Assembly (NCBI GenBank): GCA_040388625.1
Contig: JAZKBK010000003.1
Span: forward strand, 310,001 to 374,000
Source: Gemmatimonadota bacterium
Lineage (GTDB): Bacteria > Gemmatimonadota > Gemmatimonadetes > Gemmatimonadales > Gemmatimonadaceae
Length of the DNA: 64,000 bases
Direction of reading: 5' to 3'
Shown here: piece after piece, positions 27,201 through 34,504 of the stretch
Position numbering within the stretch: the stretch's first letter is position 1
How the letters are laid out: the number at the start of each line of letters is the position of its first letter
Program-made: the position numbers and the translations under genes
Notes under the pieces: model-generated
Seen by the model: the letters and a program-made list of their open reading frames with translations, nothing else
Told to the model about the DNA's origin: nothing
The model's database searches: none

Positions 27201-27431
27201 CCGGCACGTGGCGGATATCACCGGTATCTCGGCTGGACGATCGCACGATTGCCCGTCCCGTCGGACTGGTCACGCGCCGGGAGACTGCTCGCGCCCGTCG
27301 CGGAAGCCGCGCGTGGCGGGAATGAGCCAGCCGACGATGACCTCGATGCTCTCGTGCTGTCCGCGTATGGCTTGAACGAATCTGCCCTCCTGCCGCTTCT
27401 CGAGTGGACCCATGCTCGCAACAACGATTGA
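24216..27431 (+). CDS. Eco57I-type adenine-specific DNA methyltransferase (large)
   Basis: This 1071-residue protein shows the architecture of Type IIG/DISARM DrmMI/BREX PglX-like N6-adenine methyltransferases. It has an N-terminal helical region with LFLSFLETKGWL and RIPFLNGGLFS. The SAM-binding motif I is DPACGSGAFLVYAL near residue 403, and the catalytic motif IV is GNPPWVRV near 628. An Arg/Lys-rich coiled-coil-like insertion of about 100 residues (about 510-610) lies between them. The C-terminal TaqI-like target-recognition region includes GVKTGCNDAFVV. No nuclease motif is evident at either end. The GTG start is the longest; an ATG at 24273 has a better ribosome site (GAGGG). It overlaps the helicase gene by 20 bases. 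Confidence 0.88.
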   Translation: MDSLTHAARIIDATAHEGGMDALLATLGFTDRPHPLDAASRDRLGLPTAILSARISSGEGSLRALSAEIEQTASVRDVITVIARQLTMQAPHLLWLVVVGHRDGSTFGIATWRRVRSTPQIAALISERGNVVDSDAETLCALSAAAAAYGDEMRHMRWLDILGRDAVTRRFFHALAHTIDSLADSLPSQLPAADAREIAILTTSRLLFLSFLETKGWLNSDFGFLANGFTECIANGGAYQRRVLEPLFFGTLNTRVSERAPRSRAFGRIPFLNGGLFSRTTVERIHRHSRFSDDALGALFGDVLIRFRFTAREDATTWSQAAIDPEMLGKVFESLMEPGDRKRGGVFYTPQRFVERLTTLAFGAALERGGMTRRQAELLLDDQTPRTGPNPRLLEDVKRLRILDPACGSGAFLVYALERVARLRIALGDADSPSNVRRSVLRQSIFGVDSSPTAVWLCELRLWLSAVIDSDEQDPMRVIPLPNLDRQIRVGNSLADDGFADQASRAATPRRASALRDRYARSSGRRKLSLGRQLDVVERMRAVDAIDVRITAARFERKEIVRAVRSRDLFDVRTPPDPKQRDRLLQLRATMRALRRKRAAIKRGATPAFAYPIHFADVAELGGFDVIVGNPPWVRVHNMHVDDRARYREKFSVFRRGAWLEGARSASAGQGFAGQTDLAALFVERSVDLLAPGGVMGLLLPSKLWSSLAGGGARQLVLERTRIIAIGDYSNAPDAFEAAVYPSMLVATRISEDGAEHNCPVQVSVQHRSDISHWNVAAENLSLDPSPGSPWLLLAPRARESFDRLTAAGVPLFTTALGRPHLGVKTGCNDAFVVRAGDNHGEVTDIAAAGKRGEIETHLLRPLVRGETLTRWQLAPDDERIIWTHDDAGTPFRALPPNAHRWLARSRRALERRSDSRSDRWWSLFRVESACARSPRVIWADFGRAPRAAVLEAADPTVPLNTCYSVTCNCMTDALALATILNSRIAAAWLGAIAEPARGGYHRYLGWTIARLPVPSDWSRAGRLLAPVAEAARGGNEPADDDLDALVLSAYGLNESALLPLLEWTHARNND

Positions 27432-29697
27432 CACGACGCAGCAGGACGCCGAGCCCCGCGTCGTCTCTGTCGCTGATGCACGCACGGCGATCGCTGCATG
27501 CATGCTTGGCGACGAACCGCAACAACTTCGCATTGGGGACATCACACTCCACGCACATCAGCGGTCCGCGGTCGCACGCATAAGGCGCACGATATCGGAC
27601 CACGGCGGTGCGCTTCTCTGTGACGATGTCGGGCTCGGCAAGACGTACGTCGCACTAGCTGTCGCGGCTCGTTACGAAGCAGTGACCGTAATCGCCCCAG
27701 CCTCGCTCACGGATATGTGGCTGCATGCCCTCGCCGCGACCCACGTCAGCGCTGAATTCGTCACGATCGAATCACTTGGGCGCACAGGCCCGCCAGTGAG
27801 AAGACGCGACCTGATAATCGTCGACGAGGCTCACAACTTCCGGAATATCAGCACGCGTCGCTACTCGGCGCTCGCGCGTCTCTGCATTCTCAGCCGTGTT
27901 CTCCTGCTCACTGCGACTCCGCTGCACAATTCGCACGACGACGTCGCGGCACTTGCCGCTCTGTTCATCGGGTCGCGCGCATACACGATGACCGGAGCGG
28001 AATTCCTGCCCCTCATGGTGCGGCGCGATTCAGCAGCGCACGCCGGAGAGGGCCCCATACCCGTTGTCGAGCACGCTGCTCCGGTGGTGATCGCGACGGA
28101 TACAACCATCCTCGACATGATCCTCGCCGTTCCGCCGCCGGTGCCTCCGAGCGACGGCGGCGTCGCGACACGGCTCGTCATGCACGGACTGGTGCGACAG
28201 TGGGTATCCAGCAACGCGGCGCTCGTTGGCGCGCTCAAACGCAGGATAGCGCGCTCGCATGGATTGCTCGCGTCTCTCGATACGGGCCGTTATCCCACCG
28301 CGGCCGAGCTGTCTGCGTGGGTGTACAGCGACGACGCGGTGCAGCTCGCGTTTGCAGAGTTGCTGGTTCCAGCGACCGCTCCGCTCGCGGCGCTCGGCTC
28401 GGCACTACGCGAGCACGTGTCGGCACTCGACGCGCTGCTGGCGCATGCCAGGACTCTCGACGACGCGCTACTCGCCCGATTCGTCCGGGACGTCGTGCGA
28501 ACGCATCCCGCCGAGAAGGTCGTCGCGTTCTCGTGCTATGCAGAGACCGCTGAAGCGATTTATCGGCTTGTCAAACGGGATGGGCACGCTGCCTTGTTGA
28601 CCGCCCGCGGAGCGATGATCGCAAGCGGACCAGTCAGCCGCACCGAGGTGCTCGGCCAGTTCGCGCCAGAGGGTCGACACGATCATCTCGACGAGCACGC
28701 AACCATCAACTTGCTCGTTGCGACCGATCTGTTGAGCGAGGGCGTGAATCTTCAGGAAGCGTCCGTCGTGATTCACCTTGACCTTCCGTGGACCGCTGCT
28801 CGCGTGGAGCAACGCATCGGCCGTCTGGCGCGCATGGGTTCGCGACACCATCGCGTGATGTCATACACTGTGAGTCCCTCAGCACGAGCGGAGATGTTTC
28901 TCCATGAGCTGGAGATAATCGCACGCAAGTCGGATTTCGCCGCGCGCATGTTCGGCCACTCGACAATCACCAACCTGTCCGCGCGGCCGAACGACCGAGC
29001 GACGATCCAGCGTGGCGAGCATGTGCGCGCAACGATCGAGAAATGGCGACGCAGCGGTGCCGACGTGATCGATCCGGCAAACAGCTCGCGCGTCGTTGCC
29101 ATGGCGCGCGCGGCCCGCGCTGCCACACTCGGAGTGTGGATCGTCGATGGCACCGCCACGCTGCTCTCATGGGACGAAGTTTCCGGAATTACCGACGACG
29201 CTCACGCCGTCGAAGCCGCGACCGATCTCGCAGACCGTGCTGAAGCCGCGGAAGGCACCGAAGACACTGAAGGCGCGGCGTTCCGGCATGAGCTGGCGAC
29301 GCGTCTGGCGTCGGTGCTTCAGTCTGCCGATTCCTGGTATCAACAGCGCTGCGCCTGGCACGCACTCGGCGCACCAGACGGAAGCGCAACCATTCCAGGG
29401 GTCCACGACGCAAGACGAGCCCTCGCGCGCGTCGCAGATGCCGCCAGCGCCAACGCGAACTTTGCGCGACGAGCCCATTTCGCCGCTATCGCCACACGCC
29501 TTCGGAGTGCGGCCAGAAAGCCGCTGCCGCTAGCGGTGGAGTGGTCGCTGGAAAGCCTCGCGGATTCCCCCGACGAGGCCGCCGTCGACACCATCCTCGA
29601 GCTCGTCGACAGCGCTCGGCGTTTCCCCGACCAGGTCCGTGAAAAGGGCATCCGTCTGGTCGCGCTCATCTTCATGTCGCCAGAGCGGTCGTCATAA
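27412..29697 (+). CDS. SNF2/DEAH-type helicase partner of the methyltransferase
   Basis: This 761-residue superfamily 2 helicase has Walker A CDDVGLGKT near residue 70, Walker B DEAH in LIIVDEAHNF near 137, motif III LLTATPLHN near 167, motif V LLVATDLLSEGVN near 437 and motif VI QRIGRLARMG near 466. The spacing and DDVGLGKT form resemble RapA/SNF2-like translocases and DISARM DrmD. The C-terminal 200 residues are helical, with no HKD or other nuclease motif. The ATG lies inside the last 20 bases of the methyltransferase gene, so the two are coupled. The stop overlaps an out-of-frame ATG. Confidence 0.9.
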   Translation: MLATTIDTTQQDAEPRVVSVADARTAIAACMLGDEPQQLRIGDITLHAHQRSAVARIRRTISDHGGALLCDDVGLGKTYVALAVAARYEAVTVIAPASLTDMWLHALAATHVSAEFVTIESLGRTGPPVRRRDLIIVDEAHNFRNISTRRYSALARLCILSRVLLLTATPLHNSHDDVAALAALFIGSRAYTMTGAEFLPLMVRRDSAAHAGEGPIPVVEHAAPVVIATDTTILDMILAVPPPVPPSDGGVATRLVMHGLVRQWVSSNAALVGALKRRIARSHGLLASLDTGRYPTAAELSAWVYSDDAVQLAFAELLVPATAPLAALGSALREHVSALDALLAHARTLDDALLARFVRDVVRTHPAEKVVAFSCYAETAEAIYRLVKRDGHAALLTARGAMIASGPVSRTEVLGQFAPEGRHDHLDEHATINLLVATDLLSEGVNLQEASVVIHLDLPWTAARVEQRIGRLARMGSRHHRVMSYTVSPSARAEMFLHELEIIARKSDFAARMFGHSTITNLSARPNDRATIQRGEHVRATIEKWRRSGADVIDPANSSRVVAMARAARAATLGVWIVDGTATLLSWDEVSGITDDAHAVEAATDLADRAEAAEGTEDTEGAAFRHELATRLASVLQSADSWYQQRCAWHALGAPDGSATIPGVHDARRALARVADAASANANFARRAHFAAIATRLRSAARKPLPLAVEWSLESLADSPDEAAVDTILELVDSARRFPDQVREKGIRLVALIFMSPERSS

Positions 29698-29702
29698 TGC
29701 TT

Positions 29703-29718
29703 TCGAACGATCGTTCGA
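29703..29718. promoter_or_regulatory. 16-base perfect palindrome after the helicase gene
   Basis: TCGAACGATCGTTCGA is its own reverse complement and lies 42 bases before the phosphatase ATG. It could be an operator or a short mRNA hairpin; the function is unproven. Confidence 0.35.
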
Positions 29719-29759
29719 GATACGCCCAATCGAAGGTCGCGATCCATTACATTCGCCAT

Positions 29760-30467
29760 ATGGCACAACCGAACACAGCTGCGCCCGGAGTGCAGCATCG
29801 TACCCGTCCGATCGCCGTCCTTTTCGACCTGGACGGCACCCTCATCGATTCCATCGGCCTCCTGCTTGCCAGCGTCAAGCACGCGTTCGAGGGCTTTACC
29901 GGACGATCCCCGACGCAGGAAGAATGGGTCGCCGGAATCGGCACCCCGCTCGCCACCCAGCTCAAAGCCTACTGCGAGACGGACGACCAGCTGGAGGCCA
30001 TAACGACGCGTTACCGGGTCTTTCAGCGCGCCGCGCACGATCGCCTGACGACGGTCTTCCCCGGAACGCTGGAAACCCTCGGAAGCCTCGCCGCGGCAGG
30101 CCATCCAATGGGCATCGTTACGAGCAAGTCCAATGAGATGATGGACCGCGCTCTCGATCTCACAGGCATCGCACCCTACATGCTGTCGAAAATCGGCTGC
30201 GACTCCTGCTCCACCCACAAGCCCGATCCATTCCCGGTCCGTATGGCCCTGGGCGAGCTGGGCTACGAGGCGAGCGAGGCGGTTTTCGTCGGTGACTCAC
30301 CGCACGACGTCAACGCCGGCAATGCAGCAGGTGTGATTTCGATAGCCGCGCTCTGGGGTCCTTTTCGCCGCGACCAGCTCGAGAACGCGAGTCCGACTCA
30401 TTTCCTGACGGACATAGCCCACCTCCCAGCGCTCGTGGAACGAATCCAGAACCGTTCCGCGGTGTAA
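29760..30467 (+). CDS. HAD-superfamily phosphatase (phosphoglycolate phosphatase-like)
   Basis: The 235-residue enzyme has HAD motif I LFDLDGTLIDS with the nucleophile Asp, motif II VTSKS, motif III with HKPDPFPV Lys, and motif IV VFVGDSPHDVNAGNAAG. The four-helix cap at residues 35-100 is of the class used by phosphoglycolate phosphatases and related sugar-phosphate hydrolases. An earlier ATG at 29697 overlaps the helicase stop, but the chosen ATG gives the normal N-terminus. The exact substrate is not readable. Confidence 0.9.
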   Translation: MAQPNTAAPGVQHRTRPIAVLFDLDGTLIDSIGLLLASVKHAFEGFTGRSPTQEEWVAGIGTPLATQLKAYCETDDQLEAITTRYRVFQRAAHDRLTTVFPGTLETLGSLAAAGHPMGIVTSKSNEMMDRALDLTGIAPYMLSKIGCDSCSTHKPDPFPVRMALGELGYEASEAVFVGDSPHDVNAGNAAGVISIAALWGPFRRDQLENASPTHFLTDIAHLPALVERIQNRSAV

Positions 30468-30504
30468 TATTGTTGCAGTCTCTTCCTTTCAATCGGAGCC
30501 TTTG

Positions 30505-31182
30505 ATGGGTTTCTCACTTCCCGTCACTTCCGGCCTTGTCCGGACCGGCGAGGAGCGCGCGCAGCTCGTCCGCCGTACGTACTCGCTGGTTTTCGTCAGC
30601 GTGCTGGTCACGGTTGTCGGCGCAACCTACGCGATGTCGAACCAGTACATCCTGGATCAGATCACCCAGCATCGGTGGCTGTCGATGGCGGCCGTGTTCG
30701 TGCCGCTTCTCGTTGCCCAGGGAGCCCGGAATCGCTTTCCCCTGAACATCGCGATGGTGCTGCTGTTCTCGTTCGCGATGGGCGCGCTGATCGGGCCGGT
30801 GATAGTCCTCAGCACACGCGGCGGCACCGAGCTCGTAACGCAGGCCGCGACGATCACGCTGGGGGCCTTCGGGATACTCACGCTTTACGCGTTCGTCAGC
30901 CGGCGTGACTTCTCCGCATGGGGCAGCTTCTTCGTCGTCGGCCTGTGGGTGCTGATCGCGACGTCGCTGCTGAGCATGTTCTTCGGCAACGCCACGAGTG
31001 AGCTCTGGCTCGCCGGCGGAACCGTGCTGGTCTTCAGCGGCTTGCTCGTGTTCGATACGTGGCGCCTGCGCAACGTGTACGGACCCGAGGATTACGTCAT
31101 GGCAGCCCTGCAGATCTATCTCGATCTGCTCAACATGTTCCTGGCGGTTCTCCGCCTGCTTGGCGGCGGCCGGCGCAGCTAG
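30505..31182 (+). CDS. Bax inhibitor-1/YccA family membrane protein
   Basis: The 225-residue protein has seven hydrophobic segments and the BI-1 pattern. RTYSLVFVSVLVTVVGATYA opens the core, followed by ATITLGAFGILTLYAFVSRR. The terminal signature VFDTWRLRNVYGPEDYVMAA has the two conserved Asp residues (D..., YGPEDY) linked to pH-sensitive Ca2+ leak in homologues. It is probably in the cytoplasmic membrane. GGAG precedes the ATG; a TTG one codon earlier is not needed. A strong palindrome follows the stop by 14 bases. Confidence 0.92.
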   Translation: MGFSLPVTSGLVRTGEERAQLVRRTYSLVFVSVLVTVVGATYAMSNQYILDQITQHRWLSMAAVFVPLLVAQGARNRFPLNIAMVLLFSFAMGALIGPVIVLSTRGGTELVTQAATITLGAFGILTLYAFVSRRDFSAWGSFFVVGLWVLIATSLLSMFFGNATSELWLAGGTVLVFSGLLVFDTWRLRNVYGPEDYVMAALQIYLDLLNMFLAVLRLLGGGRRS

Positions 31183-31196
31183 ACCGGCGGCTCCGT

Positions 31197-31234
31197 ACAC
31201 AAAAGGCGCGTCCAGCTGGACGCGCCTTTTGTGT
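31197..31234. terminator. 38-base perfect palindromic terminator
   Basis: ACACAAAAGGCGCGTCCA followed by its exact complement forms a fully palindromic hairpin with A-rich and T-rich flanks. It lies between the convergent Bax inhibitor-1 and PCD genes and can end transcription from both. Confidence 0.85.
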
Positions 31235-31236
31235 AT

Positions 31237-31258
31237 GGGCAGACCCTTGTGTCTGCCC
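31237..31258. repeat. Palindromic intergenic repeat (copy of the 8194 element)
   Basis: GGGCAGACCCTTGTGTCTGC plus CC sits right after the terminator palindrome. On the minus strand 20 of its 22 bases match 8194-8215. It is an imperfect self-complement and behaves as a dispersed REP-like unit. Confidence 0.65.
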
Positions 31259-31263
31259 AGCCT

Positions 31264-31566
31264 TTACCGAGTTGCCGCGAACTCTATCTCGTTCGCCATA
31301 TTGAGATCCTTCTGCGTGATGCCACCTGCGTCGTGGGTCGTCAGCAGGCAGGTGATCCTGGTGTAACGAATGTCGATGTCGGGATGGTGCTGCGCCGCTT
31401 CTGCCGCTTCCGCGACGCGCGCCACGAAGGCGATGGCATCCGGAAAGGTCTCGAACTGAAACGTTTTGGAAAGCACATCACCCTTCCGGGCCCAGCCTGG
31501 GAGCGACCCAAGCCCCCGCTGAACCGCGATGTCCGACAACCGCTCAGGACGCTCCATATTTTTCAT
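31264..31566 (-). CDS. Pterin-4a-carbinolamine dehydratase (PCD/DCoH)
   Basis: The 100-residue enzyme carries the PCD signature EAAQHHPDIDIRYTRITCLL, followed by TTHDAGGITQKDLNMA. The three catalytic residues map to H-H (QHHPD) and the later H/D (TTHDAGG). PCD dehydrates 4a-hydroxytetrahydrobiopterin to quinonoid dihydrobiopterin, recycling the cofactor of aromatic amino acid hydroxylases; no hydroxylase is in view. Its ATG overlaps the divergent ATG of the next gene by two bases. A second Met, three codons in (31557), could be the real start. Confidence 0.9.
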   Translation of the reverse strand: MKNMERPERLSDIAVQRGLGSLPGWARKGDVLSKTFQFETFPDAIAFVARVAEAAEAAQHHPDIDIRYTRITCLLTTHDAGGITQKDLNMANEIEFAATR

Positions 31567-32275
31567 GATCCTTGCCCCCAAACGTTTGAGTGGGATCTTC
31601 GTTTCAGTCGTGCTGGTACTCGCATCCGCCGCTCCGGTTTCAGCGCAGACGATGCGCGAATCGATCTTCACGCTCACGCCGCACTGCACCTTCGCCTGCC
31701 AGTCACCGCCGCTAGCGCCAGATTCGACGAATCATACTACATCCAGACACTATTGGCGCAATCTCGCCGCCGGCTTTGCAGCCAGCATCCTCGCGCACGA
31801 GGCGGGCCACGTCGGAATGTCCTACGCCCTCGGCGCGCACCCCACCTTCGGCTTCCTGGATGGCAAACCGACCGTCTATTCCGGAATCGACGCCACCCGG
31901 GACCCGCACAAGCAATTCCTCTTCTCCAGCGCCGGCCTCGACGTGCAGGCGATAATGGATGAGGCGATCCTGGACATCCCGCACCAGCGCGGTGGCGCGT
32001 TCGAGCGCGGTATTCTCGCCGGCGGAATTGCCACGGCCTACTTCTACGCGACATTCGGACGCAACGCGCCGAACAGCGACATCACCTACATGGCGAGCAC
32101 GTCATCGCTGAGCCGGACGACTGCATCGCTCATATACGCCGGCCTTGCGACCATTCAGACGATCCGCATCGCGCACGACGGACACTACGCAAACTTCTTC
32201 CTGCGTCCTTCATCGAACGGCGCAATCAATGTTGGAGTCGCGCTGCTCCCGGACGACCGGTTGCAGGAGAAGTAG
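31565..32275 (+). CDS. HExxH membrane-associated metalloprotease-like protein
   Basis: The 236-residue product has a signal-like N-terminus (IFVSVVLVLASAAPVSAQ). A hydrophobic segment begins near residue 65 containing LAAGFAASILAHEAGHVGMS, which includes the zinc motif HEAGH. This resembles M50/site-2-type or other gluzincin-like sites, but a third metal ligand is not clear. Further hydrophobic stretches and a GLDVQAIMDEA element follow. Its start overlaps the divergent PCD start, and its end overlaps the convergent gene by 50 bases, so it has little room for its own signals. Peptidase activity is inferred from the motif only. Confidence 0.72.
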   Translation: MILAPKRLSGIFVSVVLVLASAAPVSAQTMRESIFTLTPHCTFACQSPPLAPDSTNHTTSRHYWRNLAAGFAASILAHEAGHVGMSYALGAHPTFGFLDGKPTVYSGIDATRDPHKQFLFSSAGLDVQAIMDEAILDIPHQRGGAFERGILAGGIATAYFYATFGRNAPNSDITYMASTSSLSRTTASLIYAGLATIQTIRIAHDGHYANFFLRPSSNGAINVGVALLPDDRLQEK

Positions 32276-33773
32276 CAGCGGGCGCAACAGTGGAATCGGG
32301 CCGCGCGGTCGTATCGGCAGCCCACACTGCGCCATCCGCCGTCCGTACTACCTGATGAAGTCCGATGTCGCGCGCGAGCGTCTCGGGCGCGACAAAGTCA
32401 GGGCTGCGCTCATCGAATGCGACGACGTACCCGTGATCGGCGCGTATCCGCTCTGCGAAGCCTGACATGTCGCCCGGATCCGCGCTATCGGGAAGCTCAC
32501 GCGCAATCCGGTTCGCGTGGAAATACAACGCCGGCGGCCAGTTGGAGTAGAGCGGCCGGCCGGCTGCGTTGGCGCGAACCCAGGCGGTGAGCGGCGAATT
32601 GCGCCAGCTCGTGTTGGCGAAGTCGCTTCCTTCCGTCGTCGCGTACACCGCGTCATTCACCGTCGCTGTTGCCGTCGCACCAAGCCAGACGAGCGCGACT
32701 GCTGCAATTGCGACGCGTACTGGCAAATGATATGCGCGCCACCAGTATCCGATCGCGGCGACGGCCTCTATCTCGATAAGCACGATCAACGGTGCCAGAA
32801 TGCGCCAGTCGAACGGGATCGTGCCGCCGACGAACGCGCGAGACGCGACGATGACAGCGACGTAGCACGCGCCGAGCAATGAGGTGGCGCCGAGCAGGGC
32901 GGACACTCCGCCGACACGAAGCTGCTTGAGACGGTTACCAGAAGTGTCGCTCGCCGCCATGATGACGAACGCGGACAGGGCGACCGTCAGAACCAGCGCG
33001 AGCGCCCGTTGGAGCGTTCCGTCCGAGAGTAGCGGGGCAAGCCATTCCGCAAGTGTGTCGCGGGCTTGAACGACGGTGTCACTCCAGCCGCCATACACGT
33101 GCAACTTGGGCGTCGCGTGGCGATCCGGGACCATGGCGGTACGCGCGAACCACAGCGTGAGTGCGATGAACGGCAGGAACGCGACGGTGGTTGCGCGGCG
33201 CACGCGTGCGCGAAAATCGCGCTGCGAGTCAAAGAGTGTCCAGATCACTGCGGCCGCGGGCGCGGATGCACCGGCGTATCGCACCATTACGGTTGCGGTC
33301 GCGATCACGCTCAGAAGGATGAGACGGTCGCGCGCGTAGACCATCACGAACAGCAGCAACAGCATCAACGCGATGAACAGCGGCTCGCTCAACACCGAGA
33401 GGTACGTATCGAACACAGCCTGCGTCACGAAGATCACGACAGCACCTGCCACGCCGGCGAAAATACCGAGCGGACCTGAGATGAGCAGAACTATCGTTGC
33501 TGCAGTTACAGCGGCGGCGGCGACATTGATCCAGCGTGCCGACTGCACCGGCGACGCACCGAGGAATACCGGCACCGCTATCGCCGCTGGAAAGCCGGGT
33601 GGCCACAGGGAAAGCGAGGACGTGGAATCGGTCCGTTCCCACTCCGCTGTCGGGACGCGCATGCGGCCACTACGCACCAGAGACGTCGCCGCACCCATGT
33701 ACGCCATCGAGTCCGGGTCCAGGCCGGGACCCGGCGAGCTGGTCGAGAGAAAAACGAGGGCCGCGGCAATCAC
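32226..33773 (-). CDS. Polytopic membrane protein, glycosyltransferase-39-like
   Basis: The 515-residue protein has about ten to twelve hydrophobic segments with a periplasmic C-terminal region. The N-terminal LDPDSMAYMGAATSLVRSGR has the Asp-containing loop typical of PMT/GT39/ArnT-like membrane glycosyltransferases. The family assignment rests on this and the overall topology. The GTG start is conservative: a CTG at 33803 is in frame and overlaps the stop of the upstream gene (CTGA), which would add ten residues. The 3' end overlaps the convergent HExxH gene by 50 bases. Confidence 0.75.
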   Translation of the reverse strand: MIAAALVFLSTSSPGPGLDPDSMAYMGAATSLVRSGRMRVPTAEWERTDSTSSLSLWPPGFPAAIAVPVFLGASPVQSARWINVAAAAVTAATIVLLISGPLGIFAGVAGAVVIFVTQAVFDTYLSVLSEPLFIALMLLLLFVMVYARDRLILLSVIATATVMVRYAGASAPAAAVIWTLFDSQRDFRARVRRATTVAFLPFIALTLWFARTAMVPDRHATPKLHVYGGWSDTVVQARDTLAEWLAPLLSDGTLQRALALVLTVALSAFVIMAASDTSGNRLKQLRVGGVSALLGATSLLGACYVAVIVASRAFVGGTIPFDWRILAPLIVLIEIEAVAAIGYWWRAYHLPVRVAIAAVALVWLGATATATVNDAVYATTEGSDFANTSWRNSPLTAWVRANAAGRPLYSNWPPALYFHANRIARELPDSADPGDMSGFAERIRADHGYVVAFDERSPDFVAPETLARDIGLHQVVRTADGAVWAADTTARPDSTVAPAATSPATGRPGAARLQH

Positions 33774-33799
33774 CGCGGCCCCAAGTACAGTCAGTGATT

Positions 33800-34429
33800 T
33801 CAGATGCGTGGGGAATTGGAATTCGGCATCGTGTCTCGCTTGGGCATGGTGTCCTTCTTCGGCATCGTATCGCGACGCGGCGTCATCGGCATCATCGGCA
33901 TTGTTGATATCGTATCGCGCTTCGCGGTCGTGTCAAGCGGTGGCTTCGCAGGCATGACTCCGCTAGACGTATCGACAGGCGCTGTCGTGCTGTCGTGTTT
34001 CGGAACCGCCATGGGGTTCGTCACGGCATGTGACGGCGTCATCGGCGTGGCCTTGTTCAGATCCACCTTGCCGGCAGTCGTATCCGTGGTCGTGCTCGAT
34101 CCACTGATTCCGCCGGCACTCATGCTGCCGCCACTGGCGCCCGAACGAGCCATCCTGAGGGTGGGATCCGGGATTCCATTCCCGAACCCGATGTTCATCG
34201 CGGCGAGCATCGACTTGGCGTCGGTCGCACCCGAGTACTTGCTCGCGCATTTTTGGACCGCCGCGCGCGTGGTGGCGTCCATCCTTCCGGTAACGTGCGT
34301 CACACCGCAGCCGTCGTCCCGCAGCTGTTGCTGCAATGCGATCGTCTCCACGCGTGGGAGCCCCTGTGCAAACGCCGGAGCGGTGCAACATACGGCGACC
34401 GCGCAGGCGCCAAGCAAACTGTACTTCAT
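33800..34429 (-). CDS. Secreted protein with peptidoglycan-binding-like domain and DTMPK repeats
   Basis: The 209-residue protein has a signal peptide (MKYSLLGACAVAVCCTAPAF). A short N-terminal region (residues 25-95, ALQQQLRDDGCGVTHVTGRM and DATTRAAVQKCASKY) resembles a peptidoglycan-binding helical domain. It continues into a long low-complexity Thr/Ser/Pro/Met-rich tail ending in tandem DTMPK-type repeats (RRDTMPKKDTMPKRDTMPNS). The tail is probably disordered and surface exposed. GGAGG lies 6 bases before the ATG. It may be co-transcribed with the downstream membrane protein gene. Confidence 0.75.
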   Translation of the reverse strand: MKYSLLGACAVAVCCTAPAFAQGLPRVETIALQQQLRDDGCGVTHVTGRMDATTRAAVQKCASKYSGATDAKSMLAAMNIGFGNGIPDPTLRMARSGASGGSMSAGGISGSSTTTDTTAGKVDLNKATPMTPSHAVTNPMAVPKHDSTTAPVDTSSGVMPAKPPLDTTAKRDTISTMPMMPMTPRRDTMPKKDTMPKRDTMPNSNSPRI

Positions 34430-34504
34430 GTAAGCCTCCAGAGGAGTGTGTCATGCGCCTAAACCGCGCTATTTCCTCCAGCCGGCAAACGACGGGCCCA
34501 AAAG

